Origin: Stutzerimonas kunmingensis
GTDB taxonomy: Bacteria; Pseudomonadota; Gammaproteobacteria; Pseudomonadales; Pseudomonadaceae
NCBI RefSeq assembly: GCF_014764705.1
Contig: NZ_JACXXG010000020.1
Location: 21,800 to 85,799, forward strand
Length of the DNA stretch: 64,000 nucleotides
Direction of reading: 5' to 3'
Part shown: in pieces, positions 46,921 through 55,963 of the stretch
Position numbering within the stretch: the stretch's first letter is position 1
Layout of the letters: every line of letters begins with the position of its first letter
Position numbers and translations under genes: made by a program
The notes under the pieces: model-generated
Databases searched by the model: none
What the model saw: only the letters and a program-made list of their open reading frames with translations
What the model was told of the DNA's origin: nothing

Positions 46921-47958
46921 ATGGGTAGTCCGGTTCCTGCGCGCTTTCTGTTCTTCGTACTCGGCTTGTTGTTGCTGGTCGCGATCTGGTTGTCGCTGGC
47001 ACTGGGACCGCTGAGCCTGGCGCTGGGCGACAGTCTGGCTGCGGCGCTGCGCTTGGTAGGCGTGCCGATCGAAGCGTCCGGGCTCGAGCAGGCCGAGCTG
47101 ATTCTTGCGCAGATCCGCCTGCCGCGGACCTTGCTGGGCTGCGCCGCCGGGGCAGTACTGGCGCTTTGCGGGGTGGCGATGCAGGGGCTGTTTCGCAACC
47201 CGCTGGCCGATCCAGGGCTGGTCGGGGTTTCCAGCGGTGCTGCGCTGGGCGCGGCGATCGCCATAGTCGGTAGCACATTAATTCCGGCGTTGCCTGCGGG
47301 GTGGGAGCCCTACCTGCTGTCGGTCTTCGCCTTCGTCGGCGGGCTGGGCGTGACCTTGCTGGTTTACCGACTCGGCCGGCGCGACGGGCAGACCCACGTC
47401 GCCACGATGCTGCTGGCCGGCATTGCGCTGACCGCGCTGGCCGGTGCGGTGGTTGGGTTGTTCAGCTATCTGGCCGACGACAGAACGTTGCGCTCGCTGA
47501 CCTTCTGGAATCTCGGCAGTCTGAACGGCGCCAGTTATGCACGGCTATGGCCGCTGCTGCTGATCACCATCGCCGTCGCACTGTGGCTGCCGCGGCGGGC
47601 GAAAGCCCTGAATGCGTTGTTGCTCGGCGAATCGGAAGCGCGTCATCTCGGTTTCGATGTGGAGCGGATCAAGCGTGAACTGGTGGTCTGCACGGCGCTG
47701 GGTGTCGGCGCAGCGGTGGCTGCTACCGGTCTGATCGGCTTTATCGGATTGGTGGTTCCGCACCTGATGCGCCTGTTGGTCGGTCCCGATCACCGCTTAC
47801 TGCTACCAGCTTCGGCACTTGCTGGCGGCAGCTTGCTGCTGCTTGCCGATGTCGCCGCGCGGCTGGTGATAGCGCCGGCGGAGCTGCCGATCGGCATTGT
47901 CACTGCGTTGCTCGGCGCACCTTTCTTCCTTTATCTGCTGTTGCGGGAGCGCCTCTGA
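46921..47958 (+). CDS. phuU: Haem ABC transporter permease
   Basis: This 345-residue FecCD-type permease has about nine or ten transmembrane helices. Typical segments are [46 protein letters not shown] (60-105 region), the coupling loop [10 protein letters not shown] near 240 and [19 protein letters not shown] near 275. It is coupled to phuV (TGATG overlap). Assignment to haem rather than siderophore or B12 rests on the phuW and prrF neighbours and their match to PAO1. No periplasmic binding protein (phuT) or receptor gene lies upstream. Confidence 0.87.
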   Translation: MGSPVPARFLFFVLGLLLLVAIWLSLALGPLSLALGDSLAAALRLVGVPIEASGLEQAELILAQIRLPRTLLGCAAGAVLALCGVAMQGLFRNPLADPGLVGVSSGAALGAAIAIVGSTLIPALPAGWEPYLLSVFAFVGGLGVTLLVYRLGRRDGQTHVATMLLAGIALTALAGAVVGLFSYLADDRTLRSLTFWNLGSLNGASYARLWPLLLITIAVALWLPRRAKALNALLLGESEARHLGFDVERIKRELVVCTALGVGAAVAATGLIGFIGLVVPHLMRLLVGPDHRLLLPASALAGGSLLLLADVAARLVIAPAELPIGIVTALLGAPFFLYLLLRERL

Positions 47959-48725
47959 TGCTGGTGGGCCGCGATCTGACCGTGCGCCGTGGCGCGATAA
48001 CGGCGCTGCAGGATGTTTCCCTCGAGCTGCGCCCAGGGCAGGTTTTCGGTGTGCTCGGCCCGAACGGTGCGGGCAAGAGCACGCTGCTGGCGACGTTATC
48101 CGGCGAGCTCAGGCCTTCCAGGGGGCAGGTCTTGCTCCAAGGGCGGCCGCTCGGCGACTGGGCGGATATGGAACGCGCGCGTTGCCTGGCCGTGTTGCCG
48201 CAGAGTTCGACGCTCAGCTTCGCTTTCCGCGTGGCGGATGTGGTGGCCATGGGGCGCCTGCCTCATCGCACCGGGCGCGGAGCCGATGCCGCCTTCGTTG
48301 CAGCAGCGATGGCTGCGGCGGACGCGCGGCACCTTGCGACGCGCAGCTACCTCGAACTGTCTGGAGGTGAGCGTCAGCGTGTGCATCTCGCTCGGGTGCT
48401 GGCGCAGCTGTGGCCGGGCGAGACAGGGCAGGTGCTGATGCTCGACGAGCCTACGTCAATGCTCGATCCTGCGCACCAGCACAGCATTTTAAAGGCGGTC
48501 AGGGCCTTCGCCGCGCAAGGCGCCGCCGCTCTGGTGATCCTGCACGATCTGAATCTGGCTGCGCGCTATTGCGATCGGTTACTGCTGCTAAAGGATGGTC
48601 GGCCAATCGTGGCAGGGCCACCCGATGAAGTGCTGCAAGCCGAGCCGCTGCGAGCGGTATTCGGTCTGGATGTGTTGGTGCAGCGGCATCCGGAACTCGG
48701 TCACCCGCTGATCATTGCCCGTTGA
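47958..48725 (+). CDS. phuV: Haem ABC transporter ATP-binding protein
   Basis: This 255-residue ABC ATPase energises haem uptake with PhuU. The Walker A motif GPNGAGKST lies near residue 35. [20 protein letters not shown] is the ABC signature region near 135, and Walker [13 protein letters not shown] lies near 165. [16 protein letters not shown] provides the switch histidine. The start overlaps the phuU stop, and phuW follows after 11 bases. Confidence 0.9.
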   Translation: MLVGRDLTVRRGAITALQDVSLELRPGQVFGVLGPNGAGKSTLLATLSGELRPSRGQVLLQGRPLGDWADMERARCLAVLPQSSTLSFAFRVADVVAMGRLPHRTGRGADAAFVAAAMAAADARHLATRSYLELSGGERQRVHLARVLAQLWPGETGQVLMLDEPTSMLDPAHQHSILKAVRAFAAQGAAALVILHDLNLAARYCDRLLLLKDGRPIVAGPPDEVLQAEPLRAVFGLDVLVQRHPELGHPLIIAR

Positions 48726-48736
48726 GGAGGTTCATC

Positions 48737-49630
48737 GTGCGCATTCTTGTGTTGCTTGTGCTGGGTTTGCTGACGGCATGCCATTCGCTACCGTCGCTAC
48801 CTGAGTGGCAAAGCCCCGAAGGGCGTGAGCATCCGGAGCTCGGTCTGATCGTCGATCTGCGCAGTGACGCGGTACTCACGCCCGCGCAGCTGGTAGCGGA
48901 GCTGCAGGCGCAGGATCGGCTACTGGTCGGCGAGCGGCACGACAACCCGGATCACCATGCGCTGCAGCTCTGGTTGCTGCGGGCGTTGGCTGAAGAACGT
49001 CCGCAGGGCAGCTTGTTGCTGGAGATGCTCGACCCCCAACAGCAGGCGCTAGTCGATGCGGTGCGCCGCGAGGTGCTTGAGGGGCGAGTGCCAGCCGATC
49101 TTCCTGAGGCACTGGGCTGGCAGAGGGGCTGGGATTGGGCTCAGTACGGAGCCCTGGTTTCACATGCGCTCGCGCAGCCTTACCCATTGCTGCATGCCAA
49201 TCTCGGGCGCGGCGAAATCATGTCGATCTATCGTGCCGCACCGTCATTGCAGGGGCGCAAATCTGCGGCCGCGGCGGTAAGCGAGGCATTGCTGGCGCAG
49301 ATCGAGGTCTCTCACTGCGGGATGCTGCCGGCCTCCCAGCTGCCGGCGATGCTGGCGGTGCAGCAGCAGCGTGATCGACGCATGGCCGAGCGAACGCTCG
49401 CCGCAGCCGAGCCAGCCATGCTGCTGGCCGGCGCGTTCCATGTCCGTCGAGACCTGGGCGTGCCGTTGCATATCGAGGATCTGTCAGGGAAGTCAGTCGC
49501 GGTGTTGATGCTTGCTGTAGTGGGCGAGACGGTATCCGCTGCGCAGGCCGACTATGTCTGGTACACCCCGGCGCAACCGGAGCAGGATCATTGCGAACAG
49601 CTGCGCCGACCGGGCAAGCAACCTGGCTGA
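48737..49630 (+). CDS. phuW: ChaN-type haem-associated lipoprotein PhuW
   Basis: This 297-residue lipoprotein starts at a GTG (48737) behind GAGGAGG; a TTG five codons earlier overlaps that ribosome site. The lipobox LLTAC puts the lipidated cysteine near residue 15. The body is a ChaN domain with LLVGERHDNPDHH (near 64), LLLEMLDP and a C-terminal LLAGAFHVRRDLG. ChaN of Campylobacter binds haem as a dimer. It is the third gene of phuUVW and ends 15 bases before the converging prrF 3' end. Confidence 0.88.
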   Translation: MRILVLLVLGLLTACHSLPSLPEWQSPEGREHPELGLIVDLRSDAVLTPAQLVAELQAQDRLLVGERHDNPDHHALQLWLLRALAEERPQGSLLLEMLDPQQQALVDAVRREVLEGRVPADLPEALGWQRGWDWAQYGALVSHALAQPYPLLHANLGRGEIMSIYRAAPSLQGRKSAAAAVSEALLAQIEVSHCGMLPASQLPAMLAVQQQRDRRMAERTLAAAEPAMLLAGAFHVRRDLGVPLHIEDLSGKSVAVLMLAVVGETVSAAQADYVWYTPAQPEQDHCEQLRRPGKQPG

Positions 49631-49644
49631 CATTTTCTACAGGC

Positions 49645-49671
49645 AAAAAAAAGACCCGGCAGAGCCGGGTC
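49645..49671 (-). terminator. Terminator of prrF
   Basis: GACCCGGC (49653-49660) and GCCGGGTC (49664-49671) form an 8-bp stem with a 3-base loop. On the minus strand it is followed by eight T residues. On the plus strand the tail is AAAACC after the stem, so it is a poor terminator for phuW. Confidence 0.9.
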
Positions 49672-49755
49672 AAAACCGTGATTAGCCTGATGAGGAGATA
49701 ACCTGAAGGATCGACTGCCTGAGCCTTCAGCTATCGGCTGACCTCGCGATCAGTT
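49645..49755 (-). ncRNA. prrF: PrrF iron-responsive small RNA (single copy)
   Basis: On the minus strand an RNA of about 111 nt begins AACTGATCGCGAGG and contains the conserved PrrF core TTATCTCCTCATCAGGCTAA, then TCACGGTTTTGACCCGGC. It ends in a GACCCGGC/GCCGGGTC terminator with eight T residues. PrrF sRNAs repress mRNAs for non-essential iron proteins when iron is low. A Fur box overlaps the promoter. The site between phuW and cbpA is the prrF1-prrF2 locus of P. aeruginosa, but only one copy is present here. Confidence 0.93.
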
Positions 49756-49757
49756 GC

Positions 49758-49789
49758 GATAATAATAACAATTCTCATTTCTGCGTCAA
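49758..49789 (-). promoter_or_regulatory. Fur box and sigma70 promoter of prrF
   Basis: GAGAATTGTTATTATTATC (49758-49776 read on the minus strand) resembles the 19-bp Fur consensus GATAATGATAATCATTATC. It covers the -10 region. The promoter elements are TTGACG at 49784-49789 and TATTAT at 49762-49767, 16 bases apart, predicting a start at about 49755. Confidence 0.82.
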
Positions 49790-49827
49790 CAGGCTTTCGT
49801 AAAAAATATTCTTTGGGCTGGTCTGCC

Positions 49828-50625
49828 TCAAACGGCAACGTTTACCCGCAGATGAGTGACTTCCTTGTTCAGCAGGTCAATGCGCCGCGCCATGCTTTCA
49901 ATGAGGCTGTGAGCGATGCGGGGGTTGCTCTGTGTCAGTCCGAGGAACTGTTCCTTGGGAATGACCATGACCGTGCAGGCCTCACTGGCGACCACCGTTG
50001 CGCTGCGTCGCTCGCGGGTGAAGACCGCCATGGCGCCGAAGATCTCGTCCTTCTGCACGTCGCCAACCTTCTGGCCGTCGACGATCGCCTCGGCGTGGCC
50101 TTCGATGATGATGAACACGTTGTCTGCCTCGTCACCTTGGCGGATCAGCTCTTCACCGACGGCGAAATGCTTGAAGCCGGTAGCCGGGCGGATCTCCGGT
50201 TGCTTCAGGCGCGCAAGGGCGTCGCCGAGCAGGGCGGTATGACCAATCAGATACTGGGTGAACAGTTCCTGGCGGTGCTCATCGGAGTGGATGTGCTGGA
50301 ACACCGCGTTGCGCGAGTAGGGGATCAGGCTGACGGGTTCGTCGCTGCAATAGCGGCAATCTGGCAGGTCGCCCGACTGGCGCAATCCAACCAGGTCGCC
50401 CTCCTGCAGATAGAACAGCGCCTTGCCGTCGATCAGCGCATGCAGTAGCCCGGTCTCGATGATGAAAAGTTGCTGTGCCGGCAGCTCGGCGCACAGATCG
50501 TCGGTGTGCTTGAGTTCAAGGTTGGGGCCTGAGGGCTGCAAGCCTTCGAGCAATTGGGTGGGGATGGTTTGCAGGCGGTTGATCAGGCGATCGGCGTAGG
50601 CCGGTTGCTCCCCGAGTAAATACAT
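49828..50625 (-). CDS. cbpA: Cyclic-nucleotide-binding protein CbpA
   Basis: From the ATG at 50625 the protein has 265 residues. The C-terminal half (about 135-255) is a cNMP-binding domain with LIRQGDEADNVFIIIEGHAEAI and the phosphate-binding cassette FGAMAVFTRERRSATV, whose arginine is intact. The N-terminal half resembles a second, degenerate cNMP domain (LFIIETGLLHALIDG). No DNA-binding helix-turn-helix is visible, so it is not a CRP-type regulator. The position next to prrF matches the cAMP-binding protein CbpA of P. aeruginosa. Confidence 0.87.
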   Translation of the reverse strand: MYLLGEQPAYADRLINRLQTIPTQLLEGLQPSGPNLELKHTDDLCAELPAQQLFIIETGLLHALIDGKALFYLQEGDLVGLRQSGDLPDCRYCSDEPVSLIPYSRNAVFQHIHSDEHRQELFTQYLIGHTALLGDALARLKQPEIRPATGFKHFAVGEELIRQGDEADNVFIIIEGHAEAIVDGQKVGDVQKDEIFGAMAVFTRERRSATVVASEACTVMVIPKEQFLGLTQSNPRIAHSLIESMARRIDLLNKEVTHLRVNVAV

Positions 50626-50736
50626 GTCGGTAATCCTTGAACGAACGGGCAGACGATTGGCAGGGTCACGTCGGCGCACAATAGGCTCGGGCGAGGGCCT
50701 GAGTAAATCTCGCCGAGCAGAGGTTGTGAGCTAGCT

Positions 50737-51000
50737 CTAGTTGTCGCGATCGGCGCCCAGATTCCGATTCAGCTCTTCCTTCAGCGGGACCGGCAGCTGC
50801 TGCCACGGGACATCTCTCAACGCCCCCTCGATGGCATACAGCAGAACCTTCGAGGCCCCGAAGCCGCGTGCCTTCACAGCGCGATAGGAGCTCACCGCGC
50901 CCAATCGTCGGAGGTCCGCAGCGGTGTGGATTCCCGATGCATGCAGCCATTGCACCGAGGTCTTGCCGAGATTGCGGAGCGAAAGCAGTTCGTCGTGCAT
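50737..51000 (-). CDS. TfoX/Sxy C-terminal domain protein
   Basis: This 87-residue protein consists only of the TfoX C-terminal domain: LRNLGKTSVQWLHASGIHTAADLRRLGAVSSYRAVKARGFGASKVLLYAIEGAL shows the helix-hairpin-helix-like pattern. Full-length TfoX/Sxy regulates competence, but stand-alone C-terminal domains are common and their role is unknown. It lies 111 bases after cbpA and near a methyltransferase gene, all on the minus strand. Confidence 0.85.
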   Translation of the reverse strand: MHDELLSLRNLGKTSVQWLHASGIHTAADLRRLGAVSSYRAVKARGFGASKVLLYAIEGALRDVPWQQLPVPLKEELNRNLGADRDN

Positions 51001-51018
51001 GGCGGCGTCCTTGCGGTG

Positions 51019-51804
51019 CTAGCGGTTGGGGAAGCCTGTCAGAAAGTGTAGCGGCCAGCGGATAAGCCTCCGCTGACCTGCCTGGCCCCATGCAGACGTC
51101 AATTGGGGCTCGATTGATGTGATGGGGTCGCGACCATGCCGCTGCTGCCATTGCTTCACGGCAGACCAGGTGCGCAGATAGCCCATCAGTTCGCGGAGAT
51201 CCCAGTGCGCTTCGAGGGCGAAGGGCGGCGGTTCGATACGTGGAAAGGGAGGCTGGATATCGCGGTAACCGGCATCGACGCTGCTGCGACCAGCTGGCCA
51301 GCAACCGGCGAGTGTTTCGTAGTAGAGCCTGTGGATGATCGCGTCCACTGCGGCCGATATCTCCAGCAGACTGTAGCACCAGGCGCAGAACAGGCCGTTC
51401 GGCTTCAGTGCGCGCCGCGCCTGATTGAAGAATGCCGGCGTGGCGAACCAGTGCAGGGCTTGTGCGACTACCAGCAGATCGAGCTGTCCGCTGCGCAATG
51501 GCAGATGCTCCGCATCGGCGACGAAACGCTGCACGTTTAACCAGGTGTCGCCAGCCGCGAGCTGTTCGGCGCTCGCGTCGCAGGCCAGGACCCGATGGAA
51601 GTGTCGTGTCAGCGGGATGCTCGCTTGCCCGTTGCCGGCCGCAAGGTCGAGCGCGGTGTCGGTGGCCGCGCATTGGCTGGCGAGCCAGTTGAACAGTGCC
51701 TCGGGGTAGGTCGGGCGGAAGCGTGCGTAGTCAGTGGACCGGCTGGAGAACAGCTGGATGCTGTCACTGGTCGGCTTTGGCGCGGGTGATTCGCTGGCAG
51801 ACAT
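51019..51804 (-). CDS. Class I SAM-dependent methyltransferase (UbiE/Tcm1-like)
   Basis: This 261-residue protein has a methyltransferase domain: LDLAAGNGQASIPL is the SAM motif I near residue 55, followed by ACDASAEQL (motif II) and LLVVAQALHWF. The order resembles type 11 methyltransferases related to trans-aconitate methyltransferase. The substrate is unknown. It ends 18 bases before the TfoX-C gene, so the two may be co-transcribed. Confidence 0.82.
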   Translation of the reverse strand: MSASESPAPKPTSDSIQLFSSRSTDYARFRPTYPEALFNWLASQCAATDTALDLAAGNGQASIPLTRHFHRVLACDASAEQLAAGDTWLNVQRFVADAEHLPLRSGQLDLLVVAQALHWFATPAFFNQARRALKPNGLFCAWCYSLLEISAAVDAIIHRLYYETLAGCWPAGRSSVDAGYRDIQPPFPRIEPPPFALEAHWDLRELMGYLRTWSAVKQWQQRHGRDPITSIEPQLTSAWGQAGQRRLIRWPLHFLTGFPNR

Positions 51805-51877
51805 AGCGGTGTTCCACGATTGGAATACCGGGAGTATAGAAGCACCGCCGCACTCTGCTGGCGGCGGTGCCTGGCGG

Positions 51878-53446
51878 TCAGAGGCCGGGCAGGTGCTGAC
51901 GGATGCTGGCGACCAGCTCGTCGAGGCTGCCGGCGTCCTGGGTGTCGACCCGACGGCTATGCAGTCGCTCGCTCTCGTTCAGCGCCTCGCGGCTGGCCTG
52001 CTGAGCATGCACTACCTCCATGGTCGCGTCGGATGGATCAAGCCCCTCGGCCTGGCGTTGCGCCAGCCACTGCGCGATCACCGCATCCGGCGCCTGGCAG
52101 TCGAGTATCAGGAAGGGCACACCAGTGGTCTCGGCCGCCTGCCAGGCATCCTGGCGCTGCTGCTGCTTCAGGTATGCCGCGTCGATCACCACGGAAAAGC
52201 CAGCCTGCAGCGCAGTCGTTGCCAGCTGGTGCAGCCGCTTGTAGGTCTCATCGCTGGCCTGCTGGCTGTAGATGCCGGCATCGAGGTGGCCCTGCTGGGC
52301 TTCGGGCTGCTCGCCATGCAGGCGCTTGCGTTCGATATCCGAGCGCAGGCGTATCGCGCCAAGGGCCTCGACCAGGCGTAGCGCAACGTGGCTCTTGCCT
52401 ACGGCGGACACGCCGTGGGTGATGGCGAGGAAGCGCGAGGGAATGGCGCTGTAGCTTTCGGCCAGATTCGCGTAGCTGCGGTACTGCCGTACGATCACCT
52501 TGCGTTGCACCGCGTCCTGCTCCTGATACAGACGGAACAGGCTGACCTTGGCGCGGACCAGTGCGCGATAGGCCTTGTACAGATTCAGCAGCGCCAGCGC
52601 TGCGTAGTCGCCGGTGTGCTCCAGCCAGCCATTGATGAACCTGCGCGCCTGGCACTTCAGGCCACGATCCTCGAGGTCCATGGCCAGGAAGGCTGCGTCG
52701 GATGCGGTATCGATCAGGCGAAACGGCTCGTTGAACTCGATGCAGTCGAACAGCACCACCTTGCCATCGATCAATGTGGCATTGCCCAGGTGAAGATCGC
52801 CGTGACATTCGCGGACGAAACCTTCCTGGCAGCGCTGGTCGAGCAGCGGACGCAGGCGCTCGATACTGGTTTCGGTCCATTCCTCGAGCGCATCCAGCTG
52901 GCGGAGATCCTCGGCTTCGCTGAGCAACGGGCGAATCTGTTCGAAGTTCTGCCGCATCGGCGCAACGATCGCATCGGCACTGCTCAGTGCATGACCGGCA
53001 GGCACCTGCGGGGTGCCCTGGTGGAAGTGGGCGATCTGCTCGGCCAGGGCGTCAATGTGCGCGTCCGTCAACTCGCCGCGCGCCTGCAGTTCGGCCAGTA
53101 GCTGGGTTTGTGGGAACTCGCGCATCTTCAGCGCATATTCGAAGGGCTCGCCTGTACCATCGATCTCGGGTGCATCCGGCGATCCGCTGATGGGAACGAC
53201 TTCGAGATACAGATCCGGCGCCATGCGCTGGTTGAGCCGTAACTCTTCTTCGCAGAAATGCTTGCGTGAGGCGAGGTCGGTGAAGTTGAGAAAGCCGAAG
53301 TCCACTGGCTTCTTGATCTTGTAGGCATAGGTGCCGGTGAGGATGACCCAGGAAATGTGGGTCTCGATTACCCGAAAGCCCTCGCTGGGATGCGGGTACA
53401 GGGCAGGATTCTGCAGGGCGGCGATCAGTGCTTGGCTCACGGTCAT
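51878..53446 (-). CDS. Bifunctional aminoglycoside-phosphotransferase-fold / P-loop ATPase protein
   Basis: The protein has 522 residues. The N-terminal part (about 1-320) has a kinase/APH fold with FVRECHGDLHLGNATLIDGKVVLFDCIEFNEPFR, the HGD catalytic loop and Mg-binding Asp near 220-245. The C-terminal part (about 340-522) is a P-loop domain with THGVSAVGKSHVALRLVEAL. This fused architecture occurs widely in proteobacteria with no firmly known substrate; antibiotic resistance should not be assumed. The open frame continues far upstream over the mrcB 5' region. AAGGA abuts the ATG at 53446, so the GTG two codons later is an alternative start. Confidence 0.82.
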   Translation of the reverse strand: MTVSQALIAALQNPALYPHPSEGFRVIETHISWVILTGTYAYKIKKPVDFGFLNFTDLASRKHFCEEELRLNQRMAPDLYLEVVPISGSPDAPEIDGTGEPFEYALKMREFPQTQLLAELQARGELTDAHIDALAEQIAHFHQGTPQVPAGHALSSADAIVAPMRQNFEQIRPLLSEAEDLRQLDALEEWTETSIERLRPLLDQRCQEGFVRECHGDLHLGNATLIDGKVVLFDCIEFNEPFRLIDTASDAAFLAMDLEDRGLKCQARRFINGWLEHTGDYAALALLNLYKAYRALVRAKVSLFRLYQEQDAVQRKVIVRQYRSYANLAESYSAIPSRFLAITHGVSAVGKSHVALRLVEALGAIRLRSDIERKRLHGEQPEAQQGHLDAGIYSQQASDETYKRLHQLATTALQAGFSVVIDAAYLKQQQRQDAWQAAETTGVPFLILDCQAPDAVIAQWLAQRQAEGLDPSDATMEVVHAQQASREALNESERLHSRRVDTQDAGSLDELVASIRQHLPGL

Positions 53447-53599
53447 TCCTTGTTGAAGTTCTTGAACGGGGCGTGCGAGTCCACTGCGAAGCAGTCCACA
53501 CAGTCGAAAAGTCGCAGGCATTATGGCCGCTGTGCGTTGCGCTGCAAACCGCTGAGAGGCCGTCGGTCCGCGCCTGCAAAGTGCGTATAATGCGCCGCC

Positions 53600-55912
53600 A
53601 TGACTAAATCTCGCTCCCCCCGTACACGCTCCAGACGCCGCTCCGCTGGCGCTCGCCCCTGGTTGGGCTGGGCGGTCAAACTGTCCATTGTCGGCCTGGT
53701 GATCCTGGCCGGTTTCGCCATTTACCTCGATGCCGTGGTGCAGGAGAAATTCTCCGGCAAACGCTGGACGATTCCGGCCAAGGTCTATGCACGACCGCTG
53801 GAGTTGTTCGTCGGGCAGAAGCTCGATAAGACCGATTTTCTCGCCGAGCTGGATGCGTTGGGCTATCGCCGCGAAAAGGCTGTCAGCGGTCCGGGTGGCG
53901 CGTCTGTGGCTGGTAATGACATCGAACTGCACACCCGTGGCTTCCAGTTCTACGAAGGTGCCGAACAGTCGCAGCGGCTGCGAGTACGCTTCTCCGGCGA
54001 TTTCGTCGCCGGTCTCAGCGCTGCCAATGGCGGCTCGCTGCCGGTAGCGCGGCTGGAGCCGGTGTTGATCGGTGGGCTGTACCCCGCGCACAACGAGGAT
54101 CGCATCCTGATCAAGCTCGATCAGGTGCCGCCGTATCTGGTGGAAACGCTGGTCGCCGTGGAGGATCGGGAGTTCTTCAATCACTTCGGTGTATCGCCCA
54201 AGTCCATTGCCCGCGCCGTCTGGGTCAACCTGACTGCAGGCCAGGTTCGCCAAGGGGGCAGTACGCTGACCCAGCAGCTGGTGAAGAACTTCTACCTGAC
54301 CAACGAGCGCAGCCTTAGCCGTAAGGCCACCGAGGCGATGATGGCGGTGCTGCTGGAGCTGCACTACGACAAGGAAGACATTCTCGAAGCCTACCTGAAC
54401 GAAGTGTTTCTCGGTCAGGACGGTCGCCGTGCCATTCACGGCTTCGGTCTGGCGAGCCAGTACTTCTTCGGCCAGCCGCTGGCCGAGTTGAAGTTGCCGC
54501 AGGTGGCATTGCTGGTCGGCATGGTGAAAGGGCCTACCTACTACAACCCTCGACGCAATCCCGAGCGGGCGTTGGAGCGGCGCAACCTGGTTCTCGACCT
54601 GCTCGCCGAGCAGCAGGCGGTCAGCGCCGAGGACATAGCAAAAGCCAAGCAGGCACCGCTGGGCGTGACCCAGCGTGGCAGCATGGCCGACAGCTCCTAT
54701 CCGGCCTTCCTCGACCTGGTCAAGCGTCAGCTGCGTGAGGACTATCGGGACGAGGACCTCACCGAAGAAGGTCTGCGTGTCTTCACCAGTTTCGATCCGG
54801 TGATCCAGCTCAAGGCCGAGCAGGCCATGAGCGAAACCCTCAAGCGTCTCGGCAAGAGCACCGAAGGCGTCGAAGGTGCAATGATCGTGACCAATCCTGA
54901 GACCGGTGAAATTCAGGCCCTGCTCGGTAGTCGCCAGCCGGGTTTCGCGGGGTTCAATCGCGCGCTCGATGCGTCACGGCCGATCGGCTCGCTGATCAAG
55001 CCGGCCATCTACCTGGCTGCGCTGGAAAAGCCCAGCCAGTACACGCTGACCAGTCTGCTCGAAGACGAGCCCTTCTCGGTCAAGGGCGCCGATGGGCAGA
55101 TCTGGAAGCCGCAGAACTATGGGCGTCAGGCTTATGGCACGGTTTACCTGTATCAGGCACTCGCCAATTCCTACAACCTGTCCACGGCGCGGCTTGGGCT
55201 CGACCTGGGTGTGCCGAATGTACTGAAGACGCTTGAGCGGCTGGGTGCATCGCCACAGTGGCCAGCGTATCCGTCGATGCTGCTCGGAGCGGGCGGTTTG
55301 CGGCCGATCGAAGTTGCCGATATGTATCAGACCCTGGCCAACGGTGGCTTCAACACTCCGTTGCGCGGCATTCGCAGCGTGCTGACCGCAGACGGTGAGC
55401 CACTCAAGCGGTATCCGTTCCAGATTCAGCAGCGCTTCGATCCGGGTGCCATCTACCTGACTCAGTACGCCATGCAGCGTGCCATGCGCGAAGGAACGGG
55501 TCGTTCTGCCTACAACCGTCTGCCGCAGTCGCTGAATCTCGCTGGCAAGACCGGTACCACCAACGACTCGCGTGACAGCTGGTTCGCAGGCTTCAGCCAG
55601 GATCTGCTGGCAGTGGTCTGGTTGGGCCGTGATGACAATGGCAAAACTTCGCTGACTGGGGCGACCGGCGCGCTGCAGGTGTGGAGCGATTTCATGCGGC
55701 GGGCCGATCCGCTGCCTCTACAGATGCCAGTGCCGGACAACGTGACATATGCCTGGGTGGACGCGCGAAGCGGCCTGGGTACGGATGAGCGTTGCCCCGA
55801 TGCGGTGCAGATGCCCTATATTCGCGGCAGCGAACCGGCCCCCGGACCTGGCTGCGGCATTCAGGCGCCGGCGGAGTCGGTCATGGATTGGGTGCGTGGC
55901 TGGTTGGAGTAA
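53600..55912 (+). CDS. mrcB: Penicillin-binding protein 1B
   Basis: PBP1B polymerises and crosslinks peptidoglycan. The 770 residues comprise a short basic cytoplasmic tail, one membrane helix (about 28-48) and a UB2H-like domain (about 65-145). A GT51 transglycosylase follows with catalytic Glu in AVEDREFFNHFGV (near 190) and GGSTLTQQLVKNFYLTNERS. The transpeptidase domain has the nucleophile in SLIKP (near 465), SYNLS (near 525) and KTGTTND (near 650). It is divergent from the phosphotransferase-like gene. Confidence 0.96.
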   Translation: MTKSRSPRTRSRRRSAGARPWLGWAVKLSIVGLVILAGFAIYLDAVVQEKFSGKRWTIPAKVYARPLELFVGQKLDKTDFLAELDALGYRREKAVSGPGGASVAGNDIELHTRGFQFYEGAEQSQRLRVRFSGDFVAGLSAANGGSLPVARLEPVLIGGLYPAHNEDRILIKLDQVPPYLVETLVAVEDREFFNHFGVSPKSIARAVWVNLTAGQVRQGGSTLTQQLVKNFYLTNERSLSRKATEAMMAVLLELHYDKEDILEAYLNEVFLGQDGRRAIHGFGLASQYFFGQPLAELKLPQVALLVGMVKGPTYYNPRRNPERALERRNLVLDLLAEQQAVSAEDIAKAKQAPLGVTQRGSMADSSYPAFLDLVKRQLREDYRDEDLTEEGLRVFTSFDPVIQLKAEQAMSETLKRLGKSTEGVEGAMIVTNPETGEIQALLGSRQPGFAGFNRALDASRPIGSLIKPAIYLAALEKPSQYTLTSLLEDEPFSVKGADGQIWKPQNYGRQAYGTVYLYQALANSYNLSTARLGLDLGVPNVLKTLERLGASPQWPAYPSMLLGAGGLRPIEVADMYQTLANGGFNTPLRGIRSVLTADGEPLKRYPFQIQQRFDPGAIYLTQYAMQRAMREGTGRSAYNRLPQSLNLAGKTGTTNDSRDSWFAGFSQDLLAVVWLGRDDNGKTSLTGATGALQVWSDFMRRADPLPLQMPVPDNVTYAWVDARSGLGTDERCPDAVQMPYIRGSEPAPGPGCGIQAPAESVMDWVRGWLE

Positions 55913-55963
55913 CTGCCGCAGAGGTCGCGTGCTTCGTGGTTCTACGTTGAGAGGTCTGAATTG

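Noticed and set aside
49756..49827. Second prrF copy in tandem
   Set aside because: The core CTCCTCATCAGG occurs only once between phuW and cbpA.
51878..53446. Aminoglycoside resistance gene
   Set aside because: The APH-type fold is fused to a P-loop domain in a conserved housekeeping-type context; the architecture is widespread in proteobacteria and gives no evidence of resistance.
53447..54439. N-terminal extension giving an 853-residue phosphotransferase-like protein
   Set aside because: The extension is antisense to mrcB, while the domain begins cleanly at MTVSQAL; it is an open frame, not a longer gene.
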